Below, piece after piece: positions 1-5,185 of a stretch of DNA of 5,185 nucleotides. Position 1 is the stretch's first letter, and each line of letters starts with the position of its first letter. The DNA lies in assembly GCA_003545515.1 (NCBI GenBank), contig DPYD01000027.1, forward strand, positions 1,266 to 6,450. Direction: 5' to 3'. The notes under the pieces are model-generated. The model was not told the DNA's origin. It searched no databases and saw only the letters and a list, made by a program, of their open reading frames with translations. The stretch is from Candidatus Kaiserbacteria bacterium. GTDB lineage: Bacteria; Patescibacteriota; Minisyncoccia; Phycocordibacterales; UBA2100. Made by a program: the position numbers and the translations under genes.

Positions 1-112
1 GGTTCCCCGACCCCCTCCGCTCTTCCGCATTCATCCCCGTAGCAGAGCTACGGGGAATTCTGCGTAAGTATTAATAGATGCGTCTTGGCAAGAAAAGAAA
101 AAAGAGCCGTAA
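1..112. other. Gene-free left edge of window
   Basis: No supported gene lies here. The stretch holds C-rich sequence (5-16), the perfect hairpin at 34-56 and, on the minus strand, a T-rich run just after the aminotransferase stop (105-91). I found no stem directly ahead of that T-run, so I do not call an intrinsic terminator. One plus-strand frame is open from the left edge to a stop at 72-74, but it is only 23 codons long and runs through the hairpin, so it is not called as a gene. Confidence 0.5.
34..56. repeat. Perfect 10-bp inverted repeat (hairpin)
   Basis: Bases 34-43 (TCCCCGTAGC) pair perfectly with 47-56 (GCTACGGGGA) around an AGA loop. The hairpin lies 57 bases beyond the stop codon of the class III aminotransferase. 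Neither strand has a T-run directly after the stem, so it is not a standard intrinsic terminator. A T-rich stretch on the minus strand (105-91, CTCTTTTTTCTTTTC) comes before the hairpin rather than after it. It could be a REP-type palindrome, a 3' mRNA-stabilising stem or a non-canonical terminator. The hairpin is certain; its role is not. Confidence 0.6.
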
Positions 113-1438
113 CTATGCGAGTCGCGCAAAGCCGCTGTGAGCGACCGGCCCTGCGAGAAGCTTGCCAACGGTATTTTCAGCGACTGCCTTCTGAATAATC
201 GCAAACACCTGATCAACCGCCCGTAGATACTGCTTGACGTCATTCGATGTATGAGCATAGGTGACATACACCGATAACTCCGTGAGAAAACCGCGCTTGA
301 GCATTTCCTGAACAAACAGTGTTTTCAATTCCTGTTTGTTTTTGTAATCGAAAGAGAAACCTATCATCGCGTAGGGTCCTTCTGTACTAATATGTAAATT
401 GTATTTTCTCGCGAGACTCTTCCAGCCAATTTCTATTTGTTTGCCGATACGCGCCAAGTGTTGCGGGACATTCTTCTTTTGGAATTTATTGATCGTCGCA
501 AGCGCCGCTACAGGGCCGATGCGTTCCGTCCAATATGTACTGCTTATAAACGTTCCTTGTGCCGCGTCCATAACCTTTTTCGTGCCTATGATCGCCGCCA
601 TGGGGTAGCCATTCGATATCGCCTTTGCTAATACGGCTATATCGGGAGAAACATTATAGAGAAGATGAACGCCTCCTACGTTTTGCCTGAAAGCGGCCGA
701 TACTTCATCGAATACCAAGACTGCTCCCTCCCGCTTTGCAATGCGCTTCACGTTCTGCAAAAAATCCTTCTCCGGCTCTTCATGACGATACGGCTCCATC
801 ACAATAACGCCGATGCCGTGCTTCTTCACGATTTTCTCCAGTTCCTCGATGTGGTTATAACGAAAAGGAATGGCGGTATTGAGAAGTCCGCGCGGTACAC
901 CACGGGGCTCGAGACCGGGAAGAAGATGCCCGTCGAGATTTTTGTCCGACGCGAGATTTCCCGACAAATACCAATCATGCCAACCGTGATATCCGCAAAA
1001 AGCGATTTTCTCTTTGCCTGAAGAAGCCCGGGCAATTCGTACCGCTATAGACATGGCTTCTCCGCCAGTGCGAGCATATCGGACCATGTCCGCCCATGGA
1101 TGCAGGCGCATCAGTACCTCTGCCAGTTCCACTTCCTCCGGTGAATTAAGGGTGGACATTGAACCGCGGTCTATCGCTTTCTTGACCGCGCGGTTGACGT
1201 CACTGTCGGCATAACCGAGCACGCACGCGCCAATTCCCATACGCGAGAAGTCAATGTATGTTCTGCCGTCGAGATCGGTCACTCTGATGCCTTTTGCCTT
1301 TTTAAAATATGCAGGCCATTGGTCGGGCAAGAACATCTCCGCACGTTTGGAAAGAAGCTGATTTCCGCCAGGAATAAGCGTTTTCGCCCTTTTCCAGAGT
1401 TTCTGACCTTTTCCTTTTCGAATGTTTCTTGTGATCAT
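113..1438 (-). CDS. Class III PLP aminotransferase, glutamate-1-semialdehyde aminomutase-like
   Basis: This is a PLP-dependent fold-type I (class III) aminotransferase of 441 residues, close to the usual length of glutamate-1-semialdehyde aminomutase (HemL). Visible landmarks are the N-terminal LIPGG (21-25), the cofactor-phosphate loop TGGEA (124-128), YHGWHDW (150-156), FDEV (243-246, with the Asp expected to contact the pyridine nitrogen) and LAKAISNGYP (270-279), where Lys272 is the expected Schiff-base lysine. HemL enzymes usually have SGTEA and a glycine-rich stretch after the lysine; those differences and the neighbours (SpsF-like, NeuB-like) argue for a sugar or sugar-acid substrate rather than tetrapyrrole synthesis. 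I chose ATG at 1438; a TTG at 1468 would add ten hydrophobic residues and neither has a clear ribosome binding site. It follows the SpsF-like gene by 69 bases on the same strand, so co-transcription is likely. The family is secure, the substrate unknown. Confidence 0.9.
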   Translation of the reverse strand: MITRNIRKGKGQKLWKRAKTLIPGGNQLLSKRAEMFLPDQWPAYFKKAKGIRVTDLDGRTYIDFSRMGIGACVLGYADSDVNRAVKKAIDRGSMSTLNSPEEVELAEVLMRLHPWADMVRYARTGGEAMSIAVRIARASSGKEKIAFCGYHGWHDWYLSGNLASDKNLDGHLLPGLEPRGVPRGLLNTAIPFRYNHIEELEKIVKKHGIGVIVMEPYRHEEPEKDFLQNVKRIAKREGAVLVFDEVSAAFRQNVGGVHLLYNVSPDIAVLAKAISNGYPMAAIIGTKKVMDAAQGTFISSTYWTERIGPVAALATINKFQKKNVPQHLARIGKQIEIGWKSLARKYNLHISTEGPYAMIGFSFDYKNKQELKTLFVQEMLKRGFLTELSVYVTYAHTSNDVKQYLRAVDQVFAIIQKAVAENTVGKLLAGPVAHSGFARLA

Positions 1439-1446
1439 ACCGGCAA

Positions 1447-1465
1447 ATAGTAGCACTAATACTAT
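1447..1465. repeat. Short inverted repeat ahead of the aminotransferase start
   Basis: ATAGTA (1447-1452) and TACTAT (1460-1465) form a 6-bp A/T-rich stem with a 7-base loop, 9 bases upstream of the ATG at 1438 on the minus strand, where a ribosome binding site would be expected. It is too weak to be a terminator. It could be a minor operator or chance. Confidence 0.25.
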
Positions 1466-1507
1466 CAAGCGTCGTGCCGATCACGAACGAGAACGAACCA
1501 GCGTGGC

Positions 1508-2275
1508 TCAAGCGCTTCCCCAAGATACGTTCCTCTCAACTTCAGCATTGAGCTTCTTCACGTCAGGATTAGTATCAAGAAACGTAAGTATGTCGCGCAT
1601 CGTAAACAGAGGATCTCGTGGATACAGAGCACGATACACCGCCTTTAACAATTCATAGTCACCCGGATAATCCAGAGTCAGACGGTAACCGGCTTGGTTT
1701 TGTTTCTGATTCACATACTGCCCGATCTTAAAAATCCGCGGATCTTTCCAGAAGTAAAACGTAACATGCTCCCGATGAGATGGTTTGGTCGCTTCTTTCC
1801 AGGCCTTTTCTAAAGCGTCAAACGAAAACACTTCAACATCCATGCCATCCGGAAATGTATATGGCTCGAGATTGTTCGAAGCGTAGTCAAAGTCGTTGTC
1901 TTTATAAAAACGTATGGTTTCGTCAACGACGCGTGGATCAATGAGAGGACAGTCGGAAGTCATGCGAACGATGATGTCGCCTGTTTTTGTACCGTGTGCT
2001 ATTGCGGCTTGATAATAACGATCAAGTACATCGTTTTCATCGCCGACAAAATATGGTTGGCCGATAGTTTTCAGATACTCAACGAGTGTTTGGTCGTTCG
2101 GATTCTCCGTCGTCGCCACAATGATCTTGTCTATCCCTTTACTCTTACTCACTCTCTCTAGCATGCACGCAAGCACTGTTTTTCCTGGGGCAATATCTAG
2201 TAGTACCTTGTCCGGAAGCCGTGTGGAGGACATCCGCGCTTGTATGATCGCAACGACCGTTTGGTTTTTAGACAT
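1508..2275 (-). CDS. spsF: SpsF-family cytidylyltransferase-like protein
   Basis: This 255-residue protein belongs to the SpsF family, which shares the nucleotide-sugar transferase fold of acylneuraminate and KDO cytidylyltransferases. The N-terminal nucleotide-binding signature IQARMSSTRLPDKVL (11-25) is intact. Further family blocks are FVGDENDVLDRYYQA (76-90), RMTSDCPLIDP (104-114, with the metal-binding acidic residue), FPDGMDVEVF (141-150), REHVTFYF (168-175) and RLTLDYPGDYELL (198-210). By homology it would attach CMP to an acidic sugar in the cytoplasm; family members are often found beside NeuB/SpsE homologues in surface-polysaccharide loci, as here, but the substrate of most is unproven. 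The start is fixed by the short distance from ATG to the nucleotide-binding motif. It begins 5 bases after the stop of a 39-codon ORF, with no good ribosome binding site, suggesting translational coupling or an SD-independent start. The class III aminotransferase follows. Confidence 0.9.
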   Translation of the reverse strand: MSKNQTVVAIIQARMSSTRLPDKVLLDIAPGKTVLACMLERVSKSKGIDKIIVATTENPNDQTLVEYLKTIGQPYFVGDENDVLDRYYQAAIAHGTKTGDIIVRMTSDCPLIDPRVVDETIRFYKDNDFDYASNNLEPYTFPDGMDVEVFSFDALEKAWKEATKPSHREHVTFYFWKDPRIFKIGQYVNQKQNQAGYRLTLDYPGDYELLKAVYRALYPRDPLFTMRDILTFLDTNPDVKKLNAEVERNVSWGSA

Positions 2276-2280
2276 ACGAC

Positions 2281-2400
2281 CTATAGCATATCGAACATAC
2301 GACGTACTCTCTCCACCCTCTTCTTCGTGAGCACCTCCTTGACATACGCGCGTTCCTTCTCGCCGATTCGCTTTTTCTTTCCACCTTTCATCAGAGCCAT
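2281..2400 (-). CDS. Possible 39-codon ORF; DegT-aminotransferase N-terminus-like relic
   Basis: A small, strongly basic ORF (39 codons, ATG at 2400, TAG at 2283-2281) ends 5 bases before the SpsF-like start. ATG at 2391 is an alternative start and GTG at 2466 a longer one, bounded by an in-frame TAA at 2472-2470. The peptide contains GGKKKRIGEKERAYVKEVL followed by RVERVRRMFDML. By eye this resembles the first residues of DegT/DnrJ/EryC1 sugar aminotransferases, which often read GGK-x-R, then IGEEE-x-x-V-x-EVL, then RVE-x-FE-x-x-F. Such enzymes are about 370-400 residues, so this would be a remnant lacking the whole catalytic domain, or a new small protein. No ribosome binding site precedes either ATG. 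It could also be a chance ORF. Its position in line with the operon and touching the next gene is the main reason to record it. Confidence 0.3.
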   Translation of the reverse strand: MALMKGGKKKRIGEKERAYVKEVLTKKRVERVRRMFDML

Positions 2401-2423
2401 GCTACCACAAAGACAGGCGCGTA

Positions 2424-2451
2424 TTGAGAAAACTGGCAACTGTGATACGAT
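2424..2451 (+). promoter_or_regulatory. Probable sigma70-type extended -10 promoter for the methyltransferase
   Basis: TTGAGA (2424-2429, five of six matches to the -35 consensus) is followed after 16 bases by TACGAT (2446-2451, four of six to the -10 consensus). The -10 is preceded by TGA (2443-2445), giving an extended -10. Transcription would begin near 2457-2459, only about 15 bases before the ATG at 2474, so the leader would be very short. This supports the chosen methyltransferase start over in-frame upstream starts at 2240 or 2399, which lie before the promoter. Confidence 0.55.
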
Positions 2452-2473
2452 TTTTTTCCATAGCACCGTTTAT

Positions 2474-3472
2474 ATGGTCGAGCATATAGGAGCGAAATTT
2501 GACAGAGAGTACGCGAATAAATATGACACGCTATCGGGAGACATTGGCGCATACGAAGTGTGGGCCAAGACCTTAGCCGATCGGCTCCGTGAACACAAAC
2601 CGGATGCGAAAGCGGTATTGGAGATAGGGAGCGGAACAGGGAATTCTGCGGTCGTACTTCTCGAGACCGTACCCTCCATCGAAAACTTGTATGGACTTGA
2701 AGTGAGCGATTTTATCTTGCTTGCCCGAGCAAAACAAAAAGGCGCAACGGACGAACTCTTTTTTCCCAACGAGGCACCCGCATATAGCCGTCAAGTGGCG
2801 CAGCGTATGCAAGCGCACAAAGATAAATTCCATCTTATCAAGGCGGCGGGAGAACAATTGCCGATTAAAGATGGCTCAATGGACGTTGTTTTCATGAATC
2901 AGGTATTTCACTGGCTCGAGCCCGATAAAGCGTTAGAAGAAATCCGCAGAGTTCTGAAATCCGATGGGATCATCGTTTTTGACGAGAGCGAAGCTCAATT
3001 TGATTTTGGTGATACTGCGGAAGGAGAAAAAATAAAAAGAGAGCAAGCAGTTGATCATCCGTTCGTCAAATCATTCCAGGAGAATTTCGATCACGAGCTT
3101 CTGCGCCGGGGGACCGTCGTGGAAAAGAAACCCTTTCGGTATCTATTCACGCTCGACTCTTTGAGCACACTCCTTGAAAAGCACGGTTTCGAGTTAGTCC
3201 CCGATGCAAATGGAAGTGCATACACGACTGCCACTGTCCGGTACAGTCTTGTCCAGGCAATGAGCTTTGCTGAAAATGGAGCTCGGATGAGGATCATGAG
3301 ACAAATGCCGGATCTTCTAAAGACTCCCGGTGTTGCCGACGAGATTGTTTCAGCCACAATGGAGAACACAAAACAGGAATGGGGGGAAAGCCCGAATAAT
3401 GCTGATGGAAAAAAATATGGACCGAGCCAGGCAGCGTTCGTCGCACGAAAGAAGCCTGCTACAATTTCTTAA
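2474..3472 (+). CDS. Class I SAM-dependent methyltransferase (Methyltransf_11/25-like)
   Basis: The 332-residue product carries the class I Rossmann-like methyltransferase core. Motif I is VLEIGSGTGN (48-57), which binds S-adenosylmethionine. The end of strand 2 is LYGLEVSD (72-79), with the acidic residue expected to hold the ribose hydroxyls. AGEQLPIKDGSMDVVF (125-140) and NQVFHWLEP (142-150) correspond to the later motifs, and EEIRRVLKSDGIIVF (155-169) is the typical motif before strand 5. A C-terminal region of about 150 residues follows, probably the substrate-recognition part; I recognise no substrate-specific signature there. It is the only plus-strand gene, convergent with the Rossmann-protein gene (39 bases between stops), and has its own promoter. 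No ribosome binding site precedes ATG 2474. It might methylate the sugar product of the locus, or be an unrelated gene placed inside the operon. The fold is secure, the substrate unknown. Confidence 0.88.
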   Translation: MVEHIGAKFDREYANKYDTLSGDIGAYEVWAKTLADRLREHKPDAKAVLEIGSGTGNSAVVLLETVPSIENLYGLEVSDFILLARAKQKGATDELFFPNEAPAYSRQVAQRMQAHKDKFHLIKAAGEQLPIKDGSMDVVFMNQVFHWLEPDKALEEIRRVLKSDGIIVFDESEAQFDFGDTAEGEKIKREQAVDHPFVKSFQENFDHELLRRGTVVEKKPFRYLFTLDSLSTLLEKHGFELVPDANGSAYTTATVRYSLVQAMSFAENGARMRIMRQMPDLLKTPGVADEIVSATMENTKQEWGESPNNADGKKYGPSQAAFVARKKPATIS

Positions 3473-3474
3473 TT

Positions 3475-3508
3475 GAATCCGACGCTGAAACTCGGCTATT
3501 CCGTTTTG
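3475..3508 (+). terminator. Weak hairpin between convergent stops, possible terminator
   Basis: GAATCCGA (3475-3482) can pair with TCGG (3492-3495) and ATTC (3498-3501), leaving a two-base CT bulge and a 9-base loop. The plus strand then reads CGTTTTG. It lies just after the methyltransferase stop and before the opposing Rossmann-protein stop, where a terminator is needed. The stem is short and bulged and the T-run is only four bases; on the minus strand no T-run follows. Confidence 0.3.
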
Positions 3509-3511
3509 CCG

Positions 3512-4552
3512 TCAATGTATTGTGTAGAGCGACTTCAATTTCTTCAGTGCTTTTGCGTACTTTCCTGTGCGTTTCATCAGGGCTCCCTTGCCGTCAGCGA
3601 CGCCAATGATAATCGTCGGTTTGTAGATATCGTCAACGACGATCTCGCCGTATTTGCCGAGAAGTCCTAGTGAGACAAGATTGAGCCCAAGATTTTTGAT
3701 AGTGCGTCGGCCGAGCGATTTTCCATTGTAGTGGCGGTTGGTCTCGAAGAGCGCCGCAAACATATGCTTCTGCACCATTGAAACATCTATGCGATATATA
3801 GAATAATTCCCTTTCTTGGTGATGCTGTCTGCGAAGCATCCCTTGCCGACATCAATGAGGATGGGCGCGAGGCTCCGATCGAGTCCCTTCAAATGCTTCT
3901 CCTTGATTATGCCGCGCGAATCGGCCGCGGCGATAACGACGGAGGCATCCTTACATGCAGCTTCAATGCTCTTCGCTTGAGTTATTGGAGAGATCGTGTG
4001 CTCCGATTTAATGAGATTGAGACCCGTGACGATAGCTTTAAGTTTCTTCTGGTCGCGTCGATAGGCACGCACGTAGACACCCCGCTCCACAAGCTTCAGC
4101 GCTATCTTCGAGCCGATGTTGCCAAATCCAATGATGGCGACCTGACGAGCGCCGATATCACCGACTACCTGTCCCAAGAGAAAATCAACGGCTTCCACAG
4201 CCATGTCGTTGCCTTTGTACGTGAGGATCTTCGATCGTGAGATCTCTTGCCGGACGTGCCGTTCCATGTTGCCAACGTCATTCTTCCCGTAGTAGATCTT
4301 CTCGATCTTCTTCTCCGAGTCCAAAACGATATAATCGACTTTTCCGTCCACCATTCTAGCTATCTTCACTGCTGTTTCGACATCGCGTACGATAACACCG
4401 CCGTACATGAGCGTGTGGGTCTCGCGCAAGGGCATCGGGTAGAATCGTCCGTGTCCGAAGACGCCCGATGTGTTGCCGATGACAAAGCCGGTCGCGCGGC
4501 TTTTGGCGCGCGACTTGATGCTTTTAAGAATGGATTCAACTTCTTTTCGCAT
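3512..4552 (-). CDS. Two-domain NAD(P)-binding Rossmann protein, probable dehydrogenase
   Basis: This is a 346-residue protein with a central dinucleotide-binding site, VAIIGFGNIGSKIALKL (138-154), where GFGNIG (142-147) is the GxGxxG loop. The second strand ends in VRAYRRD (161-167), with basic residues where NAD-specific enzymes usually carry Asp or Glu, hinting at NADPH. SVVIAAADS (204-212) and ILIDVGKG (231-238) fit later Rossmann strands. An N-terminal domain (about 1-115, including FGHGRFYPMPLRE at 32-44) precedes a helix leading into the Rossmann domain, an arrangement like the amino-acid-dehydrogenase/shikimate-dehydrogenase/FolD group. I do not recognise the subfamily and cannot assign catalytic residues. 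The C-terminus is lysine-rich. It starts 3 bases after the NeuB-like stop, with GGAG about 13 bases ahead of the ATG, so the two are almost certainly co-translated. By context it may oxidise or reduce a sugar intermediate. Confidence 0.8.
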   Translation of the reverse strand: MRKEVESILKSIKSRAKSRATGFVIGNTSGVFGHGRFYPMPLRETHTLMYGGVIVRDVETAVKIARMVDGKVDYIVLDSEKKIEKIYYGKNDVGNMERHVRQEISRSKILTYKGNDMAVEAVDFLLGQVVGDIGARQVAIIGFGNIGSKIALKLVERGVYVRAYRRDQKKLKAIVTGLNLIKSEHTISPITQAKSIEAACKDASVVIAAADSRGIIKEKHLKGLDRSLAPILIDVGKGCFADSITKKGNYSIYRIDVSMVQKHMFAALFETNRHYNGKSLGRRTIKNLGLNLVSLGLLGKYGEIVVDDIYKPTIIIGVADGKGALMKRTGKYAKALKKLKSLYTIH

Positions 4553-4555
4553 ACT

Positions 4556-5185
4556 TCAGATGTGGCTCCATTCTATCGGATGATCTTTCTTGATATCACT
4601 ATTTGTCTTCTTTCCGACAACGACGTCCATGTATTTTGGCAATATCCCTCCGCCCGGGCCTTTTACTGCGATCATTCTCTCCGTGATCTTCTTGCCTACC
4701 GGTATGTCGACCGCGGCGTAAAGGCACTTCTTGAAGCGATTGATGGTCTCACGCTCGCTTCCCAGAATGACCTTCTCGGGCGAACCTTTGATGAGAGGGA
4801 CGAGATGGCTTACACGCACGAGCTCTTTCATCTCGTCGGGATCAGACGAGAGGATGTGGTCGGGTCCTTCCATGAACCTGTCGAGCGTAAAATGCCGCTC
4901 TATTACACTCGCCCCGAGAGCAAGCGCAACAGAAGCGACCGTGATACCGATAGAATGGTCAGAGAGACCGACAGGAACGCCGAACGCCTTTTTGAGCGTA
5001 TCCATGACGGCCAAATTCATATCTTGCGCCGCCGCCGGGTAGCTTGAGATGCAGTGGAGAAGAATGAGATTCGGATTCCCCGCGTCGCGGACGACACCGA
5101 CCGCATCCTCTATCTGGCCCAAAGTCGACATGCCGGTCGAGATGATTAGGGGCTTTCCCGTCTCGGCGACTTTCTTGATAAGCGG
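4556..5185 (-). CDS. neuB: NeuB/SpsE-family nonulosonate synthase, C-terminal part (5' end outside window)
   Basis: Family enzymes condense phosphoenolpyruvate with an N-acylmannosamine-type sugar to make a nine-carbon alpha-keto acid. The frame is open to the right edge, giving 209 residues; family members are near 350, so roughly 140 N-terminal residues are missing. The internal ATG at 5131 is not the start, because the codons upstream read ETGKPLIISTGM, the conserved strand of the TIM barrel. Other landmarks (numbered from the window edge) are LLHCISSYPA (42-51), GLSDHSIGI (73-81), VIERHFTLDR (94-103) and GPDHILSSDP (107-116). His44 and His98 correspond to the metal-binding histidines of NeuB. 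A SAF (antifreeze-like) domain fills about 150-209, with AVDIPVGKKIT and VKGPGGGILP. All visible catalytic blocks are intact. It is the first gene in view of a minus-strand operon; whether the sugar is sialic, legionaminic, pseudaminic or another acid cannot be told from this part. Confidence 0.93.
   Translation of the reverse strand, partial: PLIKKVAETGKPLIISTGMSTLGQIEDAVGVVRDAGNPNLILLHCISSYPAAAQDMNLAVMDTLKKAFGVPVGLSDHSIGITVASVALALGASVIERHFTLDRFMEGPDHILSSDPDEMKELVRVSHLVPLIKGSPEKVILGSERETINRFKKCLYAAVDIPVGKKITERMIAVKGPGGGILPKYMDVVVGKKTNSDIKKDHPIEWSHI

Noticed and set aside
5..38. G-runs on the minus strand as a possible G-quadruplex
   Set aside because: Only three runs of four or more G occur, unevenly spaced; four are needed for a standard quadruplex.
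3..74. Open plus-strand frame from the left edge, ending in TAA at 72-74
   Set aside because: Only 23 codons, reads straight through the palindrome, and has no recognisable protein signature; it could be a gene end but cannot be supported.
2332..2340. Perfect SD-like AAGGAGGTG on the minus strand
   Set aside because: It is 56 bases from the SpsF-like ATG and about 17 bases from the nearest in-frame GTG; it is explained by Lys-Glu-Val codons of the small ORF.
2240..2473. N-terminal extension of the methyltransferase frame from TTG at 2240 or ATG at 2399
   Set aside because: It would overlap the SpsF-like gene and lies before the predicted promoter; the extra residues look nothing like a methyltransferase, whose normal N-terminus fits ATG 2474.
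4247..5047. Long plus-strand open frame (266 codons) opposite the NeuB-like and Rossmann genes
   Set aside because: It is antisense to two well-supported genes, shows no recognisable motif, and starts without a ribosome binding site; GC-rich third positions on the coding strand can leave such frames open.
5131..5185. ATG at 5131 as the start of the NeuB-like gene
   Set aside because: The upstream codons to the window edge encode conserved NeuB residues (TGKPLIISTG), so the gene begins outside the window.
113..5185. CRISPR arrays, tRNA or rRNA genes, insertion-sequence ends
   Set aside because: I looked for regularly spaced repeats, cloverleaf sequences and transposase motifs and saw none.

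Overview
The window is a fragment of a bacterial surface-sugar locus. Four genes on the minus strand (right to left) look like the core of a nonulosonic-acid-type (sialic/legionaminic-like) or spore-coat-polysaccharide-type pathway, and one methyltransferase gene sits among them on the plus strand. GC content is moderate (roughly half, judged by eye), spacing is tight, and most starts lack a convincing Shine-Dalgarno sequence. That would fit several environmental lineages, including candidate-phyla (Patescibacteria-type) bacteria, but nothing here fixes the taxon.

Layout, right to left: (1) 5185-4556, minus, the C-terminal part of a NeuB/SpsE-family synthase whose start lies beyond the right edge. 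(2) 4552-3512, minus, three bases after the synthase stop, a two-domain protein with a clear Rossmann motif that I cannot name more precisely. (3) 2474-3472, plus, a class I SAM-dependent methyltransferase convergent with gene 2 and with its own well-formed promoter. (4) 2400-2281, minus, a 39-codon ORF whose sequence resembles the first residues of DegT/DnrJ/EryC1 sugar aminotransferases and may be a relic. (5) 2275-1508, minus, an SpsF-type cytidylyltransferase-like protein. (6) 1438-113, minus, a class III PLP aminotransferase related to glutamate-1-semialdehyde aminomutase. (7) 1-112 holds no supported gene, but has a T-rich stretch (minus strand) and a perfect 10-bp hairpin.

Working model (inference): the NeuB-like enzyme condenses a sugar with phosphoenolpyruvate to an alpha-keto acid, the Rossmann protein and the class III aminotransferase form an oxidise-then-aminate pair on that sugar or its precursor, and the SpsF-like protein activates the product with CMP for transfer to a surface glycan. 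The methyltransferase may decorate the product or may be an unrelated insertion that split the operon. The most interesting features are the pairing of a hemL-like aminotransferase and a free-standing Rossmann enzyme with NeuB and SpsF homologues, and the inverted methyltransferase gene lying next to a possible aminotransferase relic.
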